NCBI GenBank assembly: GCA_032716605.1
Contig: CM064539.1
Location: 351,501-415,500, forward strand
DNA from: Paralithodes platypus
Taxonomy: Eukaryota > Arthropoda > Malacostraca > Decapoda > Lithodidae
Length of the DNA: 64,000 nt
Direction of reading: 5' to 3'
The translations under genes and the position numbers were made by a program. Positions 54,941-64,000 of the stretch are shown here, piece by piece. Below the pieces are notes generated by a model, which worked only from the letters and a program-made list of their open reading frames with translations, had not been told where the DNA came from and did no database searches. Each line of letters begins with the position of its first letter. Within the stretch, counting starts at the first letter, position 1.

Positions 54941-55450
54941 GAAATAAGATGGAGTTCCAGTTAGAACTTAAAAATATATTCCAAGCTCTCAACAGCAATG
55001 AAAATTACATCAACAAAGTAAACGAAAACCTAACATTAACAATTACACAAACAGCAGAAAAGATAGGGAACACAAACACCAGTAAAGAAAGCAAGTACTC
55101 ACAGACTCGTGTAAATCTAATAAAATGAAGAAAAGCAATGGAAATCAAAACAAAGAGATGAAATAGAGAGAGCAGAACTAAACGAGCTAATCAACAAACG
55201 ACGACGGGAAGAAGAAAGAAAAGAAGCATGGACTATAACAAATTAATCCTTTGAGAGACACCAATGGTGAAATAATAAACTGTACAGAACAAGTCAAAAA
55301 GTTCTAAGAAAACAGTTCCATCAAATTATTCAACAACAGACACAGGCAAGGTCCCACATATATCTGTAGATGAGGTAAGGTCTGCCTTAAACAAAATGAA
55401 AAGTGGAACATCTCCAGGAGATGATGGAGTAACAAGAGATCTTCTGAAGG

Positions 55451-55872
55451 ATGCAGGAGAAGAGGTCTAATGTAGCTCACCTGTTCACCCAATGTTTGTG
55501 TGAGCGGGATGTTCCAGAAACTTGGTGCAATGCAATAGTGATTCTACTTCACAAAAAAGGCGATAAGAAAGATCTCGGCAACTACCGCCCCATTAGTTTA
55601 TCAGTTATTTACAAGTTGTTCTCAAAAATCCTCACAAATAGGTTAGGCAAAATTATAGATGAAAATCAATCTCGGGAACAGGCATGATTTACAACTGGAT
55701 ATTCAACCATGGATCAGTTGCATACAATGAACCAGCTAATAGAGAAAACCTCGGAGTATAATAAACCTCTTTGTTTAGCTTTTGTAGACTACGAAAAGGC
55801 ATTCGATTCAGTAGAGATAACAGCTATAGCAAACTTGCTACATGAACAACAAATTAATGAAACATATAAAAC
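55451..55872 (+). pseudogene. RTE-like reverse transcriptase, N-terminal part
   Basis: Motifs RDVPETWCNAIVILLHKKGD, DLGNYRPISLSVIYKLFSKI, then one stop (GNRHD-type FTTGYSTMDQLHTMNQLIEK follows) and LAFVDYEKAFDSVEI, palm motif A. The frame then runs into the duplicated 109-bp segment, which breaks it. Confidence 0.75.
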
Positions 55873-56039
55873 TGAGAACATCACTAATAGCATAAAGTAT
55901 TTTTTGATGTATTTGTTTTCTTTTCAGGTACTTTAGTTTTTTGCATGGCAGTTTTTTTGCATGAAGTGCGTCTCTACTGGAAAATGTACAGTATACACAA
56001 AAGGCACTGCTGTGGTCCGATTACACAGACACAAAGAAG

Positions 56040-56925
56040 ATAAAGATTGGGAGAGGAGTGAGGCAGGGAGACACAATCTCACCCAAGCTGTTCACAGCTT
56101 GTCTTGAAGGGGTTTTCAGAACATTTTCATGGGAATCAAACGGAATTAATCTCCAATTTGTAGATGACTTTGTATTAATTTCAGATAATGCAGAAAAACT
56201 CCAAGATATGCTCAATAATCTCAATAAAGAAACTCAAAATAAGTCTAAAAATGAACAGGAGTAAAACCAGTTATGTACAATGATAAGGCTCAATGCAGAA
56301 TAATTAGGATTGATAACAATATTCTAGAGGAAGTAGAATACAATTATCTTGCCCAAGTAATGAAACAAACAAAAGACAATGAACATGAAATAGTAAGGCG
56401 AATCACTCTAGGATGGAAAGCATTCGGCAAACAGAACATCATGAAAAGTACACTACCAATATGCCTTAAACATAAAGTATATAACCAGTGTGTGCTACCA
56501 ACCATGATCTATGGATCTGAAACTTGGAAACTAACAAAACCAATGGAGAATAAGCTTAGAAGTGTGCAAAGAGCAATGGAAAGATCAATGCTAGGAATAA
56601 CACTTAGAGATAGGAAGAGAGCATCGTGAGTATGAGAGCAAACCAAAGTCAAGGATATTCTTAAAACTATTAAAGAGCAGAAATGGAGATGGGCAGGACA
56701 TGTAGCAAGAAGAGAGGACAATAGGTGGAGTAAAACACCAACTCACTGGACCCCCAGAGAAGGAAAGGACGATAGGAGAAGACCGGACAGGAGGTGAAGA
56801 GACAGAGAGAAAAGACTGCAGGGGTAACATGGCAACAGATGGCAAAGTCTCGGGAGTCATGGAAAAGGTTAAGGGAGGCCTTTGTCCAGCAAGTGGACTC
56901 CTAATGGCTGATGATAATGATTTTG
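56040..56925 (+). pseudogene. RTE-like reverse transcriptase, palm to C-terminus
   Basis: GRGVRQGDTISPKLFTACLE (motif B), LQFVDDFVLISDNAEKLQDM (catalytic box with FVDD), EYNYLAQVMKQTKDNEHEIV, LPTMIYGSETWKLTKPM, and WRWAGHVARREDNRWSKTP with TPREGKDDRRRP, the classical RTE C-terminus. At least three stops or shifts. Confidence 0.75.
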
Positions 56926-56929
56926 TAGG

Positions 56930-57940
56930 TTTCTAACTAGGCATACCTGGCTGTAGACAATTTTCTCAACTTATACAGGAACTTCTGGAGTTTATAGCTA
57001 AATAATATACCAATAATACCGTCATACTAAAAATTACAAAGCTTCGTTCGTGGATTATGGCTTATTTCTAGCTAGGCTAAACCGTATTATTATTTTTTTT
57101 AAATCAAAGATTGAGGGAGCACAATAGCAAATAAAGTAGAATATTTGCAAGATGTTCACTTTTCAAACTATTTTTTTTATGAGGTAGGCAAAAGGCAAAA
57201 CTGTCTGTAACGAGTGCCTCCCTCGAAGTTGAAAAAGTGACAGGGCCAAAATCAAGTAATGTTCGAGCTTAAATGTCTGGACAAACGGAGTTTGAAGCAA
57301 TTTAAGTCATAGTGAAAAGATTGATAGCCTATTAAAACAAAACAAAGCCCTACACCAGAGTTATCACTTTAACAGAATGCAAACAACACAATTATGCGGC
57401 AAGTACTATTGTAATTGTCGATCTATCTATTGCCGGATGTCTTATTCCTCTTTATAAGGGTGGCTATACATAAAACATCTCCAAGTGGACTTGTCCCCAG
57501 TGAATAGGACAATCCGTGGCAGTGTAATTAAACTTACAGGATTGACCTGTCAACTTCGGGTCCGTCTGACTCGGAGGCCCCCTATGTATCTTTTTAGCAC
57601 TATTTTTCTACACTGGTATACAGCTAGTCCATCCACTAATTATCACTATTGTCAGTCTTTTTTCACCTGGCAGTAAATTGAATTCCTTACAACATATACC
57701 TCGTTACTTCATTGAAATATATGAAACTATTAGCCTACATATCTAAATCATATTAATGCCAACTTTTCCTAATTAACAACATAATTAGCCAAGCAGAGCA
57801 ATCACGATGGAGACATGGATATTTACCGTCAGCTGTTATGAAACATACTATACGCTATCACTACAATAACAGTAAACATAACTCTACATTATCACCAAAA
57901 CAACAGTACAAATAAACAGTAAACACTACATTCCTACACA
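56930..57940. other. Gene-free stretch with dispersed repeats
   Basis: 57170-57330 resembles 34670-34830. 57425-57475 is a decayed tail of the 40.3-kb LINE family (ATCTATCTATTGCCGGATGT). The rest shows nothing recognisable. Confidence 0.4.
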
Positions 57941-57945
57941 CTCAC

Positions 57946-58058
57946 ATTACTTTGGCAGAGTTCTTGTCTTCGTTGCGTCCGATGGCCCCGTAGTTGAAGG
58001 GTTGAACAATTATCCTCTTGTAGTCCTCCAAACGGTTGTACTGGAAGCCACCACCAAT
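57946..58058 (-). CDS. Candidate exon of unidentified protein gene
   Basis: Minus strand: acceptor ATAACCTGTACAG and a donor either GCCAAA/GTAATG (low edge 57951) or AAAGTAAT/GTGAGT (57946). The open frame reads IGGGFQYNRLEDYKRIIVQP, FNYGAIGRNEDKNSAK. Codon use (CTG-, AAG- and AAC-rich) and amino-acid balance look like real coding sequence. With the first donor the exon ends in phase 0, which suits the exon at 35528-35597. No family is recognised. A pogo element lies 28 bp upstream of the acceptor side, inside the intron. Confidence 0.6.
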
Positions 58059-58086
58059 CTGTACAGGTTATAATGTTGTTAGCATA

Positions 58087-58820
58087 CAGTCAGGACCCCC
58101 AATACACGATTCCACAATGCGCGAAAACCCTAATACACGAGTTACCCCTCGAAAATAACATTAATAAATTAAACATTAATTACGCGAGGTGGTACCACAA
58201 TACACGAATCGAGAGCTAAGAAGGGGCCAAATCCGCTATTCCCGCTTGATACGCGAGCATGTCTACGTTTCGCGAGGCCCAGGAGTAGCTCCGAAAAAAG
58301 AAGAAGACGGGCATACGCCTGCCTTCCCTCCCGCTTACCCTCCCTCCCTCCCTCCCACAGTCCCGCTCATAGCCGTGCGGAGTGACCAAACGTTTGTAGT
58401 GCCTGCCACTTTTTTCGCCATGCCACGCCAATATAAGAAGATAACACACAAAATGAAGGTGGAAGTGTTGGATCGCAAGAAAAAAGGAGAAGGAAACTGT
58501 GCAATAGGCTTGTCAGAGTAAACTGTTCGTACGATTTGGTCAGGGAGGGAGAAGTTGGAGAAAATCGTGAAGTCCTACGGTCCTAGTCCTAGCCTATCTA
58601 CTACTAATTTTAAGGTAAGGTTTCATATTTTTATTCATTGTTCTTCTTATATATAAGATATAGACTGTACTGTAGAGCCAAAAATTTCGAAAATAGGCCA
58701 TAATTGAGAGATGTCACCCAATCTAATTATTCCCATTTAAAGTTAGTTCCACAATACACGAATTCACAATACGCGATGCCTCCTGTCACCCCTATTCTCG
58801 CGAATTGGGGGTCCTGACTG
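58087..58820 (+). mobile_element. pogo/Tigger-like element with transposase N-terminus
   Basis: CAGTCAGGACCCCCAATACA and its inverse AATTGGGGGTCCTGACTG, with TA duplication. 734 bp, so about 1.5-2 kb of a full element is missing. Confidence 0.8.
58419..58580 (+). pseudogene. pogo/Tigger transposase N-terminal helix-turn-helix remnant
   Basis: Starts MPRQYKKITHKMKVEVLDR, then KKGEGNCAIGLSE, an in-frame stop, and TVRTIWSGREKLEKIVKSYG. This is the CENP-B/jerky-type N-terminal helix-turn-helix that binds transposon ends in pogo-family proteins. The ATG lies in CGCCATGCCA. Everything after about 50 residues, including the DDE catalytic domain, has been deleted. Confidence 0.7.
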
Positions 58821-58834
58821 TATTTCCTTAACTG

Positions 58835-58966
58835 TCTTGATAGCGTAATGCATAAATGCGTGGAATTTCGGTGTGAGTATCCTAGGTTCGAGTCCTTGGA
58901 GTGCCACATGTATTTGTTGATTTCATTAATCGAGTTTAGAAGTGAAGTTGGTTGGTGAAAACATAT
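58835..58966 (+). repeat. tRNA-related SINE
   Basis: TCTTGATAGCGTAATGCATA head, TAGGTTCGAGTCCTTGGAGT B box, GTTGGTTGGTGAAAACATAT tail; it lies between two pogo elements. Confidence 0.65.
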
Positions 58967-58967
58967 A

Positions 58968-59813
58968 CAGTGGACTCTCGTTATCCGCGATCCTTGCTAT
59001 TCGCGGACACCCCTAAATATCCCATTACTCGTCATCCGCGCAAAAAAACGGCAAAATACCAGCTATTCACGGATTTGAATCAGGCGGGTCAGTGCGCATC
59101 CCGAGTTTTGCTTTGGTCGGCCATCTTGCATTCTTGCGTGACGTCAACACAGCGTCCCAGCTGAGGCAGTAGCTCACAGCCCAGTGTTGGAAAAGTCGAA
59201 AACCACCTGTTTACAAGCTTTTTTCTGCACGAACCTCTTATCTCCCGCATTTATTAGGGCCTTTAGAGCATTCAGTGATAGGGACAGTGGGCCTGATGGT
59301 AATCATGATGGAAATAAATGCCCGGGACCATCAAAACAGAGAGCAAGCGTAAGCCGGCAAATTATGCCGATGCGTAAGGCTAGCCTAGGCCTAATGACTG
59401 ATTACAAATAAAGTTTGTGTGATAAGTTATCTCCTCATAATATGTATTTATAAGTACTGTATTCTCAAATAATATGTACAGTATTTATTGGATATATTTG
59501 GGGGAAATGGGTACTTTATGGGTGACTGGACGAATGTGGAATAAAGTGTGGTACCGGTACCGTCACTGACAGTACCACACTTTGTTCCACATTCTTCCAG
59601 GTCCGTCACCGTATCTGTTTAATAATTTGGTCCATATTATTGTCATAAAGTAGGTCAAAATAATGGTTTGAGGGTCCAAGAAGGCCGAGTCAGGTACGAC
59701 CTAAGCCTATTTCCCATTGAAACCTATGTTAAACACTGCCCACGTATCCGCGAAACCACGCATTCGCGGAAGGGGGCTGGTACGACATAGGCGCGAATAC
59801 TGGGAGTCCACTG
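58968..59813 (+). mobile_element. pogo/Tigger-like element, non-autonomous
   Basis: CAGTGGACTCTCGTTATCCG and AATACTGGGAGTCCACTG with TA duplication. The interior is closely related to 20787-21481 although the terminal ~15 bp differ. A ~90-bp inverted repeat (59522-59612, arms GTGACTGGACGAATGTGGAA) is inserted inside. Confidence 0.75.
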
Positions 59814-59984
59814 TAATATCAATAAAGTCAAAACTATATTAATTACTTCAATACGGATGATGCTATTCTGACTTATATCCCGACAATCAAAATGTAAAAA
59901 TTGCAAAACAAACAAACCAAAACAGGAATGATGCAATATTAAACTATTTTATGCAGCTTACGAAAGACGTATTTTAATCACATA

Positions 59985-60450
59985 GGCATAAACTCCTACA
60001 GTACATGTCAATGTTTGCAGATGACGTAAAAATTATGAGCCAAATAACAAATAAAAGTAGTTGTGAGGAGCTGCAAGGGGATTTAGATAAAATATACGAA
60101 TGGAGCACCAAGTGGAAAATAAAATTTAATATAAGTAAATGTCATGTGTTAAATATGGGAAGAAGTGTGAATAGACCAAATTGGGAGTACAGGATGGGAG
60201 ACAATATAATTAGCAAGGCCGAAAAATAAAAGGACTTAGGGTTGATTATACAAGATAACTTGTCGCCAAAGAAACATATTAACAAGCTCTTTAGCGGAAT
60301 GTATGCAATGGCCGGGAATATGAAAGTTGCTCTGAACTACTTGGATAAGAACAGGTTAGCGAAAATTATAAAAAGTATGATTAGACCAAGATTGGAATAT
60401 GCAGCAGCGGTGTGGTCCCCGCATCTTAAAAAACATATTCACTTAAAGAG
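59985..60450 (+). pseudogene. Partial copy of the CR1/L2-like LINE
   Basis: SMFADDVKIMSQITNKSSCE to RPRLEYAAAVWSPHLKKHIH, with a stop in place of Glu near 60229. It is broken at both ends, so this is not a simple 5' truncation. Confidence 0.8.
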
Positions 60451-60624
60451 CGGGGCCCGACTTAAGTCAGTATCTAAAAAGCAGCAAGTTAGGAGCATAA
60501 TTAAGGTTTTTAAAGGGTTAAAATCGAGTGCAAATGGCCGGGAGAGCAGCAGGCCACACGGCCGACACCCAGGGCTTACCGCCGCCCACTGACTCATGCT
60601 CCCTCTGTTCTCGAGAGGCCGGCA

Positions 60625-60755
60625 GTGTAGCTGGAAAAAATATGCCGCTATACGCTAAACTCCCATGTTGGTGGTACCACTGCATCAAAACAACGAGTCC
60701 TACGTAGCTCGTTCTGGTCTCATTTTGAAGCTTGTAGCACCTAGTTTTTTGCTGA
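60625..60755 (+). repeat. Dispersed ~128-bp repeat
   Basis: CAGTGTAGCTGGAAAAAATA to CTTGTAGCACCTAG recurs in the same orientation at 63872-64000, running off the window. Confidence 0.75.
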
Positions 60756-61035
60756 ATACATTTCTTTTCATGCAGATACTTGATTGATCATTCAGGAGGG
60801 CCTGAATATGCCCAAAAGAGCCCAAAACCCCCGCTAGACGAGGGTTAAGAGAGCTCTACTCAACGCCAGTCTACAGATTGGAAACCGCACTACGTTTATA
60901 GATGCGTGGGAAATTTCTAGCAGTTAAAATAAACAAAAATACGGTAGCCTAGGCCTAGACGTTTTTCGGCCAGATCGCCCGGATACGACCTCCGTCCTTA
61001 GGAGGACCTGCCCGGGCCACGAGGGTTAAAGGTTA

Positions 61036-61672
61036 AGTATTTACCTAATTGTAGTTTACAGGAGTTGAGCTAAGCTCGTGTTGTCCCGTCTCTCAGTCTA
61101 CTTTTTATCTAATTTTTTCTTGAAAATATGGATGTTCCTTGCCCCTACCACCTCCTCCTCCAGCCCATTCCATTTGTCAATACATCTATAGGGGAAGCTA
61201 AACTTCCTGATATCGTTCTTGCAGGTAGGTCTTTTTACTTTGTAGCTGTGGCCTCTAGTTATTCCTGTATCCATAATTAATATATCCTCCCTATCCAGCC
61301 TCTCCAGCCCCCGGGTACATTTGTACATCATTATCATGTCTCCCCTCTCTCTCCTCTCTTTTAGACTCGGTAGATTTAATTTGTCTAGCCTCCCTTCATA
61401 TGGCAGTTCTCTGAGACTTGGAACCAATCTAGTGACTGCTCTCTGGATTCTTTCTAACTTGTGAACATGCTTCTTTAGATGCGGGGACCACACCACTGCT
61501 GCATACTCCAATCTTGGTCTAATCATACTCTTCATAATTTTCGCTACCATGGTCTCATCCAAGTAGTTCAGAGCAACTTTCATATTCCCGGCCATTGCAT
61601 ACATTCCGCTAAAGAGCTTGTTAATATGTTTCTCTGGCGACAAATTATCTTGTATAATCATGACTAAGTACA
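61036..61672 (-). mobile_element. 5'-truncated copy of the CR1/L2-like LINE
   Basis: A 191-codon open frame (61673-61098) from LIIQDNLSPEKHINKLFSG to HIFKKKLDKK, then the 3' UTR with TGTAAACTACAATTAGGTAA. It matches 48150-48775 nearly base for base, with a 6-bp insertion (extra GLERLDRED). Confidence 0.85.
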
Positions 61673-62171
61673 TGACTACGATTGATATCTATTTATCCAA
61701 TACTGGATATTAACCTAATAATGCACTCAGACCCAACTGCACACCGAATAGCGCAATGTTTACGTGGAAGGAAAGGACAATTTATAAGGCACTGATCTCA
61801 AAGGACCGACCTCGCTACAAATTATTCCTGGACCTATAGAAAAAATATAATTAATCACTTTACTTCCAATGGCGTTCTACTGGATGCCTGTGATTGACTG
61901 CTTTGCAATGACGTTGCTAGATGGTGCCCGAATGGTGGACTGTAATTGGCTGGCCAGCATGTTTATGCCTCAGCTAGGCAGGAAAATGCGGCGTGAAGAT
62001 TGAAATATTAGCTGCGAAGAATAAAACCGCGGCATACTTTCCTCGTATTTTTTTTGCGAAGATTGATTAATTTACAGCAAAATTGAGTCTATTTAGTGTC
62101 TACAGCGAAGATTGCTGTCGCGAAGATATGGTAGGGGCTCCACTGTAATTATATATTTTCATAGTACAGTA

Positions 62172-62432
62172 CAGTAGGGTCTCGTAAGATGCCAGATCAG
62201 AAGATGCGAGGGCCCCCAAATAATAAATACATTATTTTAAGATGCGAGACTGACCATAATTTGCGAATCGGAGGCTCAAAGTGGGTTAAATCCGAGGAGA
62301 AACCTTAAGATGCGAACATTTTTTTAAAATGCGAGCCTTAGGCGGGACGTTTTTCCGTGTATTTAAGATGCGAAATCGTAAGATGCGGTCGCATCCATCG
62401 ACCATAAACTCGCATCTTACGAGACCCTACTG
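62172..62432. mobile_element. Short pogo-like MITE
   Basis: CAGTAGGGTCTCGTAAGATG and CATCTTACGAGACCCTACTG, TA duplication, 261 bp. The right part is duplicated at 62882-63101. Confidence 0.75.
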
Positions 62433-62881
62433 TATATAATAGATATCTAATATTTTCTTGCTGCTATGACTTGATATACTAGTGGACCAGCCTCACGTAT
62501 AATACTAAAGATCTTCGATAGAACTAAAAACTTGCCTCAATGGTACAAAAACACAAAAATTGTCCGAATTTGCCCCAGTTCACGGTACCCCTTTCAGTAC
62601 CGGTGAAGTCTTTTTAAAAATCGACACCTAAATGACACGAAAGGTCTTACAAAATTCAAATAAGTTACCTTTTTTTTTGTCGTTGAACACCTCCGGTACG
62701 AACGGTCCGCCAGGCAGTACAAACTCTTGTAAATGGTTCATCTGCCGCAGGTCCGCCACTGCTTTCCATCTGCAATTTACAAGAGCTAGGAGGATGTGTG
62801 TGAATTTATGTTTTGTTTTTGTGTGTTCATTGTTTTCTGATGTGGTGTTGTCCCTATTCGGGCTCTGTCTTCAGTTAGGGG
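62213..62881 (+). repeat. 669-bp direct duplication, copy 1
   Basis: AAATAATAAATACATTATTT to GGGCTCTGTCTTCAGTTAGG is repeated immediately at 62882-63550 with only a few differences. It contains the MITE right end, a candidate exon and a LINE-tail SINE. Confidence 0.85.
62669..62769 (-). CDS. Candidate exon of unidentified gene, duplicate copy
   Basis: Minus strand: acceptor TCTTGTAAATTGCAG, donor AAAAAG/GTAACTT, 101 bp. The open frame reads WKAVADLRQMNHLQEFVLPG, GPFVPEVFNDKKK. Codon use is strongly coding-like. The exon ends in A9G. As written its 3' phase is 1, but one A fewer would make it phase 0 and join the 57.9-kb exon in frame. Family not recognised. This is the downstream of two tandem copies, so one may be surplus or an assembly artefact. 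Confidence 0.5.
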
Positions 62882-63550
62882 CCCCTAAATAATAAATACA
62901 TTATTTTAAGATGCGAGACTGACCATAATTTGCGAATCGGAGGCTCAAAGTGGGTTAAATCCGAGGAGAAACCTTAAGATGCGAACATTTTTTTAAAATG
63001 CGAGCCTTAGGCGGGACGTTTTTCCGTGTATTTAAGATGCGAAATCGTAAGATGCGGTCGCATCCATCGACCATAAACTCGCATCTTACGAGACCCTACT
63101 GTATATAATAGATATCTAATATTTTCTTGCTGCTATGACTTGATATGCTAGTGGACCAGCCTCACGTATAATACTAAAGATCTTCGATAGAACTAAAAAC
63201 TTGCCTCAATGGTACAAAAACACAAAAATTGTCCGAATTTGCCCCAGTTCACGGTACCCCTTTCAGTACCGGTGAAGTCTTTTTAAAAATCGACACCTAA
63301 ATGACACGAAAGGTCTTACAAAATTCAAATAAGTTACCTTTTTTTTTGTCGTTGAACATCTCCGGTACGAACGGTCCGCCAGGCAGTACAAACTCTTGTA
63401 AATGGTTCATCTGCCGCAGGTCCGCCACTGCTTTCCATCTGCAATTTACAAGAGCTAGGAGGATGTGTGTGAATTTATGTTTTGTTTTTGTGTGTTCATT
63501 GTTTTCTGATGTGGTGTTGTCCCTATTCGGGCTCTGTCTTGAGTAAGGGG
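62882..63550 (+). repeat. 669-bp direct duplication, copy 2
   Basis: Offset 669 bp from copy 1. Differences seen include GATATGCT for GATATACT, GAACATCTCC for GAACACCTCC, and TTGAGTAAGG for TTCAGTTAGG. Confidence 0.85.
63338..63438 (-). CDS. Candidate exon of unidentified gene, upstream copy
   Basis: The same 101-bp block and splice borders as at 62669-62769, encoding WKAVADLRQMNHLQEFVLPG, GPFVPE, then MFNDKKK where copy 1 has VFNDKKK (one GTG/ATG difference). If the gene runs on the minus strand, this is the first of the two copies to be transcribed. A retroelement tail (63440-63650) occupies the intron right up to the acceptor. Confidence 0.55.
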
Positions 63551-63640
63551 CCCCCCCCCCCCCCCCCCCAACACACACACAAAAGGAAAAAGTGGGGATT
63601 GGGCCTGAGTATAGATAGATAGATAGATAGATACAGTAGA
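63440..63640 (+). repeat. SINE-like element sharing the LINE 3' tail
   Basis: GAGGATGTGTGTGAATTTAT, GGTGTTGTCCCTATTCGGGC, a poly-C run, then AGTGGGGATTGGGCCTGAGT and TAGATAGATAGATAGATAGA. A copy without the poly-C/microsatellite end is at 62790-62881. Confidence 0.65.
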
Positions 63641-63699
63641 TAGATGGGTAAAGTCCACTACATACTGTACATAAATTTATAATAGTTTAAAGACCGTTT

Positions 63700-63800
63700 C
63701 GTGTGGTTGCAGTCTCGCGTCCTAAATGGAGTCATTACAGGCGACCCTGTCATGGACTGCCTTCGTTGTTAAGTTCTTTTGTTTTGAAATCGAACACAAG
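63700..63800 (+). repeat. Dispersed repeat (GGCGACCCTGTCATGGACTG variant)
   Basis: Diverged member of the family at 37200 and 45690. Confidence 0.45.
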
Positions 63801-63871
63801 TACTGTACCTGATCTCGAAAATAACGGTCAAATTAGATACGTACGTAATGTTTGTGACCGTGAGCATAACC

Positions 63872-64000
63872 AAAATACAGTGTAGCTGGAAAAAATATGC
63901 CGCTATACGCTAAACTTCCATGTTGGTGGTACCACTGCATCAAAACGACGAGTGCTACGTAGCTCGTTCTGGTCTCATTTTGAAGCTTGTAGCGCCTAGT
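63872..64000 (+). repeat. Dispersed ~128-bp repeat, second copy
   Basis: CAGTGTAGCTGGAAAAAATA and on, matching 60625-60752 with a few substitutions; continues past the window edge. Confidence 0.75.

Larger units (their letters stand above)
54950..56925 (+). mobile_element. RTE-like LINE, decayed, with foreign insert
   Basis: The coding region spans from an N-terminal linker (about 54950) to the C-terminus (about 56900), then GGCTGATGATAATGAT, the TGATGA-type end usual for RTE elements. Interrupted by stops, frameshifts and the 109-bp segment at 55873-55981. Confidence 0.75.

Overview
This is eukaryotic, AT-rich, intron-scale DNA dominated by transposable elements. No bacterial-style gene, operon, rRNA or CRISPR array is visible. 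The repeat content suggests an arthropod, most likely a decapod crustacean. It has APE-type non-LTR retrotransposons of several clades, tRNA-related SINEs, pogo/Tigger-like, hAT-like, Harbinger-like and piggyBac-like DNA elements, and a short interstitial TTAGG tract. The decapod assignment rests on remembered repeat character, not on a search.

Layout. 1-2.9 kb: MITEs and two SINEs. 3.0-5.7 kb: a frameshifted LINE on the plus strand. 6.1-7.5 kb: a 5'-truncated LINE on the minus strand. 8.6-10.6 kb: MITEs and a tandem array of a 126-139 bp hairpin unit. 10.9-23.0 kb: a CpG/CCAAT/CRE-like promoter-like segment followed by several exon-like blocks with good splice signals and no long ORF, a candidate plus-strand lncRNA whose exon/intron units look duplicated. 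23-31.8 kb: AT-rich intergenic or intronic DNA with short SINE copies. 31.9-37.0 kb: an unusual concentration of long inverted repeats. 37-45 kb: SINEs, a pogo-like element, a second LINE (minus strand, 40.3-42.7 kb) and a TTAA-flanked MITE. 45.8-54.0 kb: two matching inverted termini enclose a nest of a Jockey-like LINE end, a SINE, and a nearly complete two-ORF CR1/L2-like LINE carrying a hAT insertion. 55-57 kb: an RTE-like LINE. 58-60 kb: two pogo/Tigger elements, one with a transposase N-terminus remnant. 60-64 kb: inverted partial copies of the CR1/L2-like LINE and a 669-bp direct duplication.

Host coding signal is sparse but present. Short minus-strand exon-like blocks at 63.4, 62.7, 58.0, 45.0 and 35.6 kb have AG/GT borders and biased codon use, and may belong to one long-intron gene. 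I could not identify its protein. One of these exons lies in the 669-bp duplication, so it appears twice. Another (45.0 kb) has a Thr-rich frame broken by one stop next to C homopolymers.

The retroelements appear to interact through shared 3' ends. One tail ending in a TAGA microsatellite is shared by a LINE and several short elements. A second tail ending in CAA repeats is shared by a Jockey-like LINE and a SINE-like family. This is the pattern expected when short elements borrow the machinery of a LINE.
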